From Pedobacter sp. UBA2067 (GTDB lineage Bacteria; Bacteroidota; Bacteroidia; Sphingobacteriales; Sphingobacteriaceae): a stretch of 5,865 bases of DNA. Positions within the stretch are counted from its first letter, which is position 1, and each line of letters begins with the position of its first letter. The translations under genes were made by a program, and so were the position numbers. Location of the stretch: assembly GCA_002333205.1 (NCBI GenBank), contig DDAD01000084.1, positions 20,883 through 26,747 of the forward strand, given 5' to 3'. Under the pieces are notes generated by a model. It saw nothing but the letters and a program-made list of their open reading frames with translations, was not told the DNA's origin and did no database searches. Positions 1 to 5,440 of this stretch are shown in pieces.

Positions 1-129
1 AATATGTTGATTCCATAACGGCAGCAACTTCGGGTAAGTAAGTTTGATATATTGAAGAATTCGGGGGAAGGCTCAAACAATGAGTTTTAAGATTAAGTAT
101 ATGGCATTTGAAACGATGCTTAACAAGGC

Positions 130-170
130 AGGGGCAAAATGATAGCTTATGGCTAAACCATATAGCCCCT
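130..170. repeat. Nested inverted repeat in gene-free left flank
   Basis: AGGGGC (130-135) pairs with GCCCCT (165-170), and inside it TATGG (148-152) pairs with CCATA (158-162) around a five-base loop. As RNA this would be a hairpin with an asymmetric internal loop. No T-run follows on the plus strand, so it is not a clear terminator for anything entering from the left. The rest of 1-204 has stops in all plus-strand frames and no recognisable gene; one frame is open only for 12 codons, ending in TAA at 39-41. A chance repeat is quite possible. Confidence 0.25.
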
Positions 171-204
171 AGTGAAAATGTTGTATGGTCGAAACAGATG
201 AAGT

Positions 205-432
205 TTAAGGTTTGTCTCTGTCAATAGACCGTTCTCCCAATTGAAATTTTACTGCTTTATAAACGTTTTTATCCACGCTTTCTGCGGTTTTAAGATTACC
301 TATATAACGTACAATTTCTTTCCTGAGTGATGGAGTTAGATTTTCAAAGGTTGCTTTGGCATTCGGATTGTGATCAAGTACTTCAACGAGTTTAGGATGC
401 GGTATGATACTGCGCTGTAAGAAAAAGCCCAT
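205..432 (-). pseudogene. C-terminal remnant of a DUF1905-OmdA (YdeI/OmpD-associated) family protein
   Basis: The 75-residue product matches, as I know the family, the C-terminal OmdA helical domain of bacterial YdeI/OmpD-associated proteins. Visible hallmarks are IPHPKLVEVL, the helix LTPSLRKEIVRYI, NLKTAESVDKNV and a terminal RDKP. Full-length relatives have about 150-165 residues and begin with a DUF1905 beta-barrel, which is absent here. Reading upstream from ATG 432 in the same frame gives about 25 codons with no family resemblance before a TAG, so the front half is missing rather than merely misannotated. The last residues read GERSIDRDKP where I would expect something like FIGRDKP, hinting at relaxed constraint. 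A GGAGG lies six bases upstream of the ATG, so a short protein could still be made. Function in this family is poorly defined (a bacteriocin-protection role has been proposed). It could instead be a genuine stand-alone small OmdA protein. Confidence 0.6.
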
Positions 433-435
433 TGA

Positions 436-459
436 GGTCCTCCGAAGCGGAAGAGGGCC
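436..459 (-). promoter_or_regulatory. GC-rich hairpin containing the GGAGG ribosome-binding site
   Basis: GGTCCTC (436-442) and GAGGGCC (453-459) can form a seven-pair stem (one G-T pair) with a ten-base loop. On the minus strand the downstream arm of this stem is GAGGACC, which contains most of the GGAGG that precedes ATG 432. A folded transcript would therefore hide the ribosome-binding site. The patch is clearly GC-richer than its AT-rich surroundings. Whether it acts as a translation control element, an old terminator, or a relic at a deletion junction cannot be told from the sequence. Confidence 0.3.
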
Positions 460-520
460 ATTACAAGCAAAAAATAGATTTATGTAAACGATTTGATGCT
501 TCGTAAACTAAAAACAGTTC

Positions 521-528
521 TAAATTTG
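521..528 (+). promoter_or_regulatory. Bacteroidota-type -7 element for the fucosidase gene
   Basis: TAAATTTG fits the TAnnTTTG -7 consensus of Bacteroidota housekeeping promoters exactly. It ends 20 bases before ATG 549, which would give a leader of only about 15 bases. The nearest candidate -33 element, TTTG at 492-495, is 25 bases upstream, longer than the usual spacing of about 19-21, so only half of the promoter is convincing. If real, its position supports 549 rather than 588 as the original translation start. Confidence 0.45.
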
Positions 529-548
529 CCAGCACCGTAAAATAGCAT

Positions 549-587
549 ATGTATCAAACCTCGTCTTTCAAAGCCTTATTCTTATGA
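549..587 (+). other. Front part of the fucosidase signal peptide, cut off by in-frame TGA
   Basis: ATG 549 opens MYQTSSFKALFL and then meets TGA at 585-587. Immediately after, in the same frame, the sequence continues LILFPFC and ends in LSA followed by QQ, a good signal peptidase I site. Joined across one residue, these pieces make a normal signal peptide: a lysine-bearing n-region, a hydrophobic core and an A-x-A-like cleavage site. The stop therefore sits in the hydrophobic core of a secretion signal. A one-base change such as TGG to TGA (Trp to stop) would explain it. ATG at 584-586 overlaps the stop but is out of frame and reads only eight codons. Confidence 0.7.
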
Positions 588-2414
588 TTGATTCTATTCC
601 CGTTCTGTAAACTTTCTGCTCAGCAAAAGCCTAAAGCACCTGAAGCGAAAAAAATCAAAAAAATGGAGTGGTTTAAAGACGCCAAACTTGGCATCTTCAT
701 TCATTGGGGCATCTACTCTGCAAATGGCGTTTCCGAATCCTGGTCTTTCTTCAACAACTATCTGAGTCACGACAACTATATGAAGCAGCTTGATGGTTTT
801 ACCGCTTCCCAATACAACCCACAGGAGTGGGTTAAGCTGATCAAAGAAAGTGGAGCAAAGTACTCCGTAATTACCAGCAAACATCATGATGGCGTGGCTT
901 TATGGGATACAAAAGCAATTAATCCAATCACAACCCTGAAGAATAGCGCAGCGAAAAAAGACCTGCTCAGCCCATTTGTTGCTGAACTGAAAAAGTCAGG
1001 TTTGAAAACGGGTATTTACTTTTCCCTTCCAGACTGGAGCCATCCTGACTATGATGTATTCACCAGGGAGCGCAAAAGATATCAATTGGCAGAATCTCCA
1101 GCTCGCTGGAATAAATACCTGATTTACTTCCATACTCAGCTGAATGAGATATCTAGCAGCTTCAAACCTGACCTGTTGTGGTTCGATGGAGACTGGGAGC
1201 ATACAGCTGAAGAATGGCAAAGCGAGAAAGTTCTGGGTAACCTCAGGAAACACAATCCTAACATCATCATCAATTCTCGCTTAAACAACCACGGTGATTA
1301 TGAAACACCTGAACAAGGTATTCCGGTGTTAAAGCCCGACAATGACTATTGGGAACTCTGCTATACCATGAACGATTCCTGGGGATATCAGCCTTATGAT
1401 TCTAAATACAAGTCACCTAATATGATTATCCGGACGTTGGTAGATTGCATTAGCATGGGTGGCAACTTGCTGCTTGATATTGGACCTAAGGCCGATGGCA
1501 CCATTCCAGAGGAGCAGGTGGGTATTCTCAAACAGTTGGGGCGCTGGACAAATAAACATGAGGAAGCGATTTACGGTACGAGAGCCGGCATCCCTGCCAA
1601 GCATTTCAATGGAAAAACAGCATTGTCAAAGGACAGAAAGACGCTATACCTTTACGCTGATTGGGCTCCTGAAAGTGACGAAGAATTGTTGTTGAGGAAT
1701 ATTAAATCAAAACCCAACAGTGTTAAAATCGTAGGCAGCGAATCAGGGGCAACTTATACCAGAAAGGGGAACGATCTGTTGTTTAAAATTCCTTCATCAG
1801 CTGTAGATCAGGATGTAACCGTTATTGCTGTAAAATTTGATGAGCCGGTTCAATTACACGAGCCAACGACAGCTAACCTCAGTTTTGCAGATTTAAAAGA
1901 CAAGAGCATTGCTGATCAGCTTTTACTTAAACGGCTAGCAAATACCCTCCATGAAGGCAATAACCCTTTCTTAAATACAGGGCTTGCAGTCGACGGGCTA
2001 GGACTTGAAAAGGAGAAAAATCAACTATCTCCAGGCATGTACAACTGGATTACAAAGCATGCAGAGGCATTATACAAGACCACTAACGGCTTACCTGAAG
2101 GACATTTTCAGGGTGCAAGTGCTTTATCGGCCGACAAGCAGACCTTGTTTCTTTTTGTCGAAGGAACACCCACTGGTCCGATCGCGTTAAAAGGTATCAA
2201 AAACAAGATCAGCCGAATCAGAATTGTTGGTGAGGGTACGATGGTCGAGCCGCAGATCTATAACAAGCTTTACTGGAGTGCAGTTCCCGGCATCATTTAC
2301 ATACCAATACCGGAATCTCGAGTGGATAAAGATCTGACGGTAATTGCCGTGCTGCTTGATGGACCTTTAGATCTGCATCGGGAGAAAGTGGGTGCTATAG
2401 AAAGTAACTTATAG
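588..2414 (+). CDS. GH29 alpha-L-fucosidase with duplicated C-terminal module (export signal interrupted)
   Basis: The gene encodes a glycoside hydrolase family 29 enzyme, a retaining exo-fucosidase that releases L-fucose from glycans, normally in the periplasm or on the cell surface. Numbering from TTG 588, the catalytic barrel spans about residues 26-335. It opens with MEWFKDAKLGIFIHWG, has the substrate-binding KHHDG (98-102) and LLWFDGDW (196-203), where Asp200 is the likely nucleophile. Glu242 in TPEQ is a possible acid/base, judged only from spacing. The barrel closes with GNLLLDIGPKADGTIP (292-306). Two beta-sandwich-like segments follow (about 336-424 and 500-595), making 608 residues where single-module relatives have roughly 430-480. 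The intact frame begins at a TTG directly after a TGA; ATG 663 (Met26) is another start, but both truncated forms lack a full signal peptide. The true start was probably ATG 549, so the gene may be a pseudogene or make a cytoplasmic protein. It ends 45 bases from a convergent gene; no SusC/SusD genes are in view. Confidence 0.88.
   Translation: MILFPFCKLSAQQKPKAPEAKKIKKMEWFKDAKLGIFIHWGIYSANGVSESWSFFNNYLSHDNYMKQLDGFTASQYNPQEWVKLIKESGAKYSVITSKHHDGVALWDTKAINPITTLKNSAAKKDLLSPFVAELKKSGLKTGIYFSLPDWSHPDYDVFTRERKRYQLAESPARWNKYLIYFHTQLNEISSSFKPDLLWFDGDWEHTAEEWQSEKVLGNLRKHNPNIIINSRLNNHGDYETPEQGIPVLKPDNDYWELCYTMNDSWGYQPYDSKYKSPNMIIRTLVDCISMGGNLLLDIGPKADGTIPEEQVGILKQLGRWTNKHEEAIYGTRAGIPAKHFNGKTALSKDRKTLYLYADWAPESDEELLLRNIKSKPNSVKIVGSESGATYTRKGNDLLFKIPSSAVDQDVTVIAVKFDEPVQLHEPTTANLSFADLKDKSIADQLLLKRLANTLHEGNNPFLNTGLAVDGLGLEKEKNQLSPGMYNWITKHAEALYKTTNGLPEGHFQGASALSADKQTLFLFVEGTPTGPIALKGIKNKISRIRIVGEGTMVEPQIYNKLYWSAVPGIIYIPIPESRVDKDLTVIAVLLDGPLDLHREKVGAIESNL
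1422..1859 (+). repeat. Fucosidase internal repeat, copy 1 (residues about 279-424)
   Basis: At protein level this copy runs from the end of the catalytic barrel (IIRTLVDCISMGGNLLLDIG) through the helix around TNKHEEAIYGT to the end of the first beta-sandwich (VTVIAVKFDEPVQLH). Its barrel part is canonical GH29, while its sandwich is the more diverged of the two. The copies are not obviously alike at DNA level, so the duplication looks old. Confidence 0.7.
1920..2372 (+). repeat. Fucosidase internal repeat, copy 2 (residues about 445-595)
   Basis: This copy repeats copy 1 in order. NPFLNTGLAVDGLG matches NLLLDIGPKADGT, ITKHAEALYKT matches TNKHEEAIYGT, GHFQGASALSADKQTLFLF matches KHFNGKTALSKDRKTLYLY, and VDKDLTVIAVLLDGPLDLH matches VDQDVTVIAVKFDEPVQLH (12 of 19 identical). 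Here the barrel-derived part has lost the catalytic-domain signature, while the sandwich (PTGPIALKGIKNKI, YWSAVPGI) looks like the standard GH29 C-terminal domain. Confidence 0.7.
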
Positions 2415-2459
2415 CAGCTTTTTACGTAATGCAAGCCGCTTTTGTACTTTGTTCATCTT

Positions 2460-4550
2460 TTAGGGAGTCAAGTAAAATGTTTGGCTAAATGCACCATTTG
2501 CTGCACAGTCCCAGGCTTCGAGGCGCAACCATTTGCGGCCTTTTAGTTCCGTCTTCAGATTAAAGACCTTTGTCTCAAATGCCCGCGTATTGGTTAGGTC
2601 GACCCTTTCCCGGTAAACCTTCTTGCCATCGCCTGAAATGATCTCGAAAAAGTTCATCGGAAAAGTCCAGCTAAGTTTAAGCTGTATATCAGCGGTAGCA
2701 TCTGCATTCAACTTCAGCGTCTCCCCAGACAACTTGCCGCCTACTTTAAGCTCATGCATCAGAACCTCTCCGGTTGTACTGAAGAATTTACCTTGTTGCA
2801 TCGCATCAACAACCGGCTTCCAGCCTTCTTTGAACTTAGGCAGCCTATCCAGCATAAGATAGTTTACATTCATGTGGGCGTACATTTCATTTTCCTGCGT
2901 AATGGTAAAGAGGTCGGCTTCGGCAATCACCGTCTTCTTTTCAGCCCAGTTGTTCATGTCATCCATCAGGTCGAGCACACGGTTTCCGAGCCGCGGCTGA
3001 GAGAGGTCGGCTGGCATGGCTTTCCAGGCTGCACCCATAAAGCGATCTGATTTGAAGAAATCCTCGTGGTTGTAAATGTCCGGGGTGTTTACCGAACCTT
3101 TTGTACGTGCATGTGCCGTCCAGGCAAGTCCCTGTTCATCCTCCAGTAACCTAAGCATATCATGTTTATCGCCGATGTGGTAAACCTTTCCAAAGCCTGC
3201 TCGCTCTTCAAGGTAAGGTATGCCTTTCCCCCGCGACATAACCCAGTACACTGGCTTGGGGAATATCTGGAGCCAGTGCCCGCCGAAGAACTCATTGGGT
3301 TCTTCACCAGGCATTAACAAGAACTGATCATCCGATAAACGGGCACATTGCTCGAACAAAGCTTTTAATTCCTTTAATCGAAGCGAATCTGGACCTTTTG
3401 GATGTGCCGTATAGTGAAACTCTCCCAAATGAACCATATCCACACCAAGACGCTTAAATACATCTACAAACTCCGGTTTATCTGGTACAGGCTTGCCTGC
3501 AAGCACTACATTCATGATAAACTCATTATGGAAATGGCTGGACATGGTCTTGAATCCCGGAAGTTTAGCATATCGATCCGCATTGGTAAACTTCTTTACT
3601 GCTTCAAGCAAATCCGCGTTTCCTGAACTTCCAATTAGGCAGAAGAAATTCAGTCGCTGCTTGGTTCCCGGAGGTGCATTGAACCAGGGCACAAAGCGCT
3701 TGTCGCCCTCAAGTTCTTGCCTGATGCCCATTCCATAACCCTCTGCCAGTCCGCGATAATTGGCACCATGCCAAATAAACTTCAGGTTGAATGGTTCATC
3801 CAGCGGATAGAAGTACTGATGCGGCGGAGGGAAGATAGCCAGCGCTCCACCTTTGCTTTGTGCAGAAATTGTCCGGTACTTCACTGCAAGGTTCCTGGCA
3901 GAATCGGCGTAATTTACTGCGGCACTGGCCAGCTGGTCTCCAGTGTTGACCCAGGAGAGTTGTTCCCATTTCTTCGACCGGCTGATTAATCCTGCATCAT
4001 AAACAATCGCTGTTGCATCCGACTCGGTGGACATCACCGCGGCAACATTAAACAGCGGACTGCCACTATAGAATGTAAGTTCCAGCTCACCAGCGAATCG
4101 ATCGGCCATAAGCTTTCCAATGGAAACAACGGTTCTGCTGCCAATGGTTTTCACCGCGATCGAATCTTTGACCAACATAACCGGGTAGGTGCTATGTGGT
4201 CGTGCAGGTACTTTGTCAAAAAAAATATTCCAGCGGTTCTGCGATAAAAGATCCCGCTTCCCTATGGTCAGTAAAAAGGACGGATCCAAATCCTCCGAGA
4301 TGGTGTGATACTTAGATTTTGTACCTAGGGAAATGCGCTTTAGTAAGGGTTGGTCGGCTGACATATCAATCTGTACTTTACCATTTAAGGTTTCGCCCGC
4401 CGGCCACGTGATTTCCATCACCTGCGCATTCAAGGTGATTGTTGCACCATTTGTAGGATTAAATCCGCTCGTATCTAGTTTAGACTGGGCTTGTACTTGA
4501 CCAATGCTAACGAGTATTAGTGCTAATAACATCAATATTCTGAAGTTCAT
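2460..4550 (-). CDS. Secreted PHP/CehA-like metallohydrolase, function unknown
   Basis: The product has about 696 residues. ATG 4550 is chosen because it starts a clean signal peptide, MNFRILMLLALILVSIGQ to VQA, with cleavage before Gln22; the longer frame would need a GTG at 4568. A beta-rich N-terminal region (about 25-330) precedes a segment with PHP-type metal motifs in order: SHFHNE (His339, His341), HLGEFH (His379), PGEEPN followed by GGHW (Glu416, His425), WTAHART (His480) and YAHMN (His559). About 100 C-terminal residues look like a beta-sandwich. PHP proteins bind two or three metals and usually hydrolyse phosphate or other esters, so I infer an exported metal-dependent hydrolase; the substrate is unknown. 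The spacing of the motifs is that of CehA/McbA-like proteins rather than DNA-polymerase PHP domains. It converges on the fucosidase gene and is divergent from tetR. I found no TAnnTTTG element upstream. The family call is moderate, the coding call strong. Confidence 0.8.
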   Translation of the reverse strand: MNFRILMLLALILVSIGQVQAQSKLDTSGFNPTNGATITLNAQVMEITWPAGETLNGKVQIDMSADQPLLKRISLGTKSKYHTISEDLDPSFLLTIGKRDLLSQNRWNIFFDKVPARPHSTYPVMLVKDSIAVKTIGSRTVVSIGKLMADRFAGELELTFYSGSPLFNVAAVMSTESDATAIVYDAGLISRSKKWEQLSWVNTGDQLASAAVNYADSARNLAVKYRTISAQSKGGALAIFPPPHQYFYPLDEPFNLKFIWHGANYRGLAEGYGMGIRQELEGDKRFVPWFNAPPGTKQRLNFFCLIGSSGNADLLEAVKKFTNADRYAKLPGFKTMSSHFHNEFIMNVVLAGKPVPDKPEFVDVFKRLGVDMVHLGEFHYTAHPKGPDSLRLKELKALFEQCARLSDDQFLLMPGEEPNEFFGGHWLQIFPKPVYWVMSRGKGIPYLEERAGFGKVYHIGDKHDMLRLLEDEQGLAWTAHARTKGSVNTPDIYNHEDFFKSDRFMGAAWKAMPADLSQPRLGNRVLDLMDDMNNWAEKKTVIAEADLFTITQENEMYAHMNVNYLMLDRLPKFKEGWKPVVDAMQQGKFFSTTGEVLMHELKVGGKLSGETLKLNADATADIQLKLSWTFPMNFFEIISGDGKKVYRERVDLTNTRAFETKVFNLKTELKGRKWLRLEAWDCAANGAFSQTFYLTP

Positions 4551-4616
4551 ATCTGGCTCATATACCACTAACTTAATAAAAAAAACGACTTAATGGGTTA
4601 CTAAGCAGCTCATTAG

Positions 4617-4648
4617 CATTATTTAGGCACCTAGCAGGTTGAATAATG
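4617..4648. repeat. Nested dyad in the divergent intergenic region
   Basis: CATTATT (4617-4623) and AATAATG (4642-4648) are a perfect seven-base inverted repeat 18 bases apart. Within the gap lies a second one, ACCT (4629-4632) and AGGT (4636-4639), around AGC; the two centres are offset by about 1.5 bases. It lies between the metallohydrolase start (4550) and the tetR promoter (from 4673), so it would be in the leader or promoter of the minus-strand gene. It does not share the TAAC/GTTA motif of the three operators. It could be a regulator site, an RNA hairpin or chance. Confidence 0.3.
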
Positions 4649-4672
4649 TCGATAGTCTTGACAAAACCATGA

Positions 4673-4703
4673 TTGTTAATTATAAAAAACGGTTTTACAT
4701 TTG
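4673..4703 (+). promoter_or_regulatory. Bacteroidota-type promoter of the tetR gene
   Basis: TACATTTG (4696-4703) matches the -7 consensus TAnnTTTG, and TTG (4673-4675) lies 20 bases upstream at the expected -33 spacing. Both boxes and the spacing agree with the Bacteroidota/Flavobacterium consensus. Transcription would start near 4708-4711, inside the operator dyad just downstream and about 30 bases before ATG 4737. Confidence 0.75.
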
Positions 4704-4704
4704 T

Positions 4705-4734
4705 CTAACACTGTTAAATGATATAACAGTTTAA
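4705..4734. promoter_or_regulatory. TetR operator, site 1 (autoregulation)
   Basis: The site contains TAACA (4706-4710), TGTTA (4712-4716), TAACA (4724-4728) and TTTAA (4730-4734). The core is a perfect seven-base dyad, ACTGTTA and TAACAGT, with a seven-base spacer. It starts two bases after the -7 element and ends two bases before the tetR start codon, so a bound protein would block transcription start. The same 30-base pattern recurs twice in front of the efflux adaptor (5383-5412 and 5472-5501). Confidence 0.75.
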
Positions 4735-4736
4735 AT

Positions 4737-5336
4737 ATGGGAAGTAAAGAACGGATTGCAAGATTAAAGGAAGACACTAGAAACAACATTCTGGATGCTG
4801 CCCTGGAAATTGTAAAGGAAGATGGATGGCAGGCTTTGAGTATGCGAAAAATCGCTGATAAGATCGAATATACTGCTCCTATCATTTACGAGTATTTCGC
4901 AAATAAAGAAGGAATTCTTTTTGAACTTACCCGTAAGGGATACATTATCCTCGGGCAAGAGGTAAAGAGAGCGATGGGGCAAGATGCAGAACCAACAAAG
5001 CAGCTTGAAACGATGTGGATTGCCTACTGGAACTTCGCGTTTGAACACAAGGAACTTTACCAGCTCATGTATGGTGTTGAAATGAATTGTTGTTACAGAA
5101 AGAACGAGTTTCCTGAGGCAGAACTGTCTATGAACCTCTTTTTCGAGAAGATTAAGCAAGTTATGACAGCTGAAAATCCAGATAAAGATTTCGTATTCAG
5201 GAAGTTTTATACCTTCTGGTCTGTCATTCACGGCTTAATCTCCATAAACTTAGTTAACCGGGGCAGGGGCCAGGAAATGAATCAACAAATATTACAGGAT
5301 GCCATTAAAGGCATTATCAAGTATATAAACGAATAA
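4737..5336 (+). CDS. TetR/AcrR-family repressor with WHG-type C-terminal domain
   Basis: The product is a 199-residue transcriptional regulator, a normal TetR length. The N-terminal DNA-binding domain (about 10-62) shows ILDAALEIVKEDGW, then the helix-turn-helix LSMRKIADKI to APIIYEYFANKEGIL (about 35-61), with the usual Y-x-YF-x-NKE ending. The C-terminal ligand and dimerisation domain includes WSVIHG at 161-166, the signature I associate with the WHG class of TetR proteins; Cys118-Cys119 are adjacent and could be redox- or ligand-related. ATG 4737 is preceded by an A/T-rich leader and fits the promoter. An operator covers its start region, so negative autoregulation is very likely. Downstream lie a terminator and an RND adaptor gene carrying the same operator, which points to control of multidrug efflux induced by an unknown small molecule. 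Confidence 0.93.
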   Translation: MGSKERIARLKEDTRNNILDAALEIVKEDGWQALSMRKIADKIEYTAPIIYEYFANKEGILFELTRKGYIILGQEVKRAMGQDAEPTKQLETMWIAYWNFAFEHKELYQLMYGVEMNCCYRKNEFPEAELSMNLFFEKIKQVMTAENPDKDFVFRKFYTFWSVIHGLISINLVNRGRGQEMNQQILQDAIKGIIKYINE

Positions 5337-5344
5337 AACACAGT

Positions 5345-5371
5345 AGGGTTCAATTGATGAACCCTCTTTTT
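5345..5371 (+). terminator. Intrinsic terminator after tetR
   Basis: AGGGTTCA (5345-5352) and TGAACCCT (5358-5365) form a perfect eight-pair stem with a five-base loop, followed by C and five Ts (5367-5371). It begins nine bases after the tetR stop codon. It separates tetR from the efflux adaptor, so the adaptor should have its own promoter between here and its start. Confidence 0.9.
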
Positions 5372-5382
5372 ACCACAATCAC

Positions 5383-5412
5383 TTAACGGTGTTAGATTAC
5401 CTATAGCCGTTA
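5383..5412. promoter_or_regulatory. TetR operator, site 2 (efflux gene upstream)
   Basis: TAACG (5384-5388) and CGTTA (5408-5412) are a perfect outer dyad with 19 bases between them; TGTTA sits at 5390-5394 at the same internal place as in site 1, but its inner partner (TATAG, 5402-5406) is degraded. CAATCAC precedes it at 5376-5382, exactly as before site 3. It lies just after the terminator and 28 bases before ATG 5441. No TAnnTTTG box is visible between 5372 and 5440, so the promoter it would block is not located. Confidence 0.65.
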
Positions 5413-5440
5413 TCTCACAATCAATTTAATCATAAAAATC

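Noticed and set aside
1..41. Tail of a gene entering from the left, ending in TAA at 39-41
   Set aside because: Only 12 codons are visible with no recognisable motif, so it cannot be told from a chance open frame.
585..587. TGA read as selenocysteine
   Set aside because: The position is in a signal-peptide core, not an active site, and no SECIS-like hairpin is apparent just downstream; a nonsense change or sequencing error is simpler.
2415..2459. Bidirectional terminator between the convergent genes
   Set aside because: There are short T-runs but no convincing GC-rich stem in the 45 bases.
2754..3050. 98-codon plus-strand open frame, and similar ones at 2623-2862 and 3717-3989
   Set aside because: All are opposite-strand shadows of the metallohydrolase gene, with no recognisable domain.
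4566..4568. GTG start for the metallohydrolase, adding six residues (MVYEPD)
   Set aside because: It would put acidic residues before an otherwise ideal signal peptide; ATG 4550 begins that peptide directly.
4569..4600. TAAC and GTTA plus two ACTTAAT copies upstream of the metallohydrolase, as a possible fourth TetR site
   Set aside because: Spacing is wrong and the TGTTA/TAACA inner arms are missing, so it does not fit the 30-base pattern.
4764..5231. 155-codon minus-strand open frame opposite tetR
   Set aside because: It lies wholly inside a clear TetR gene on the other strand; its translation has no family resemblance and it has no promoter or start context of its own.
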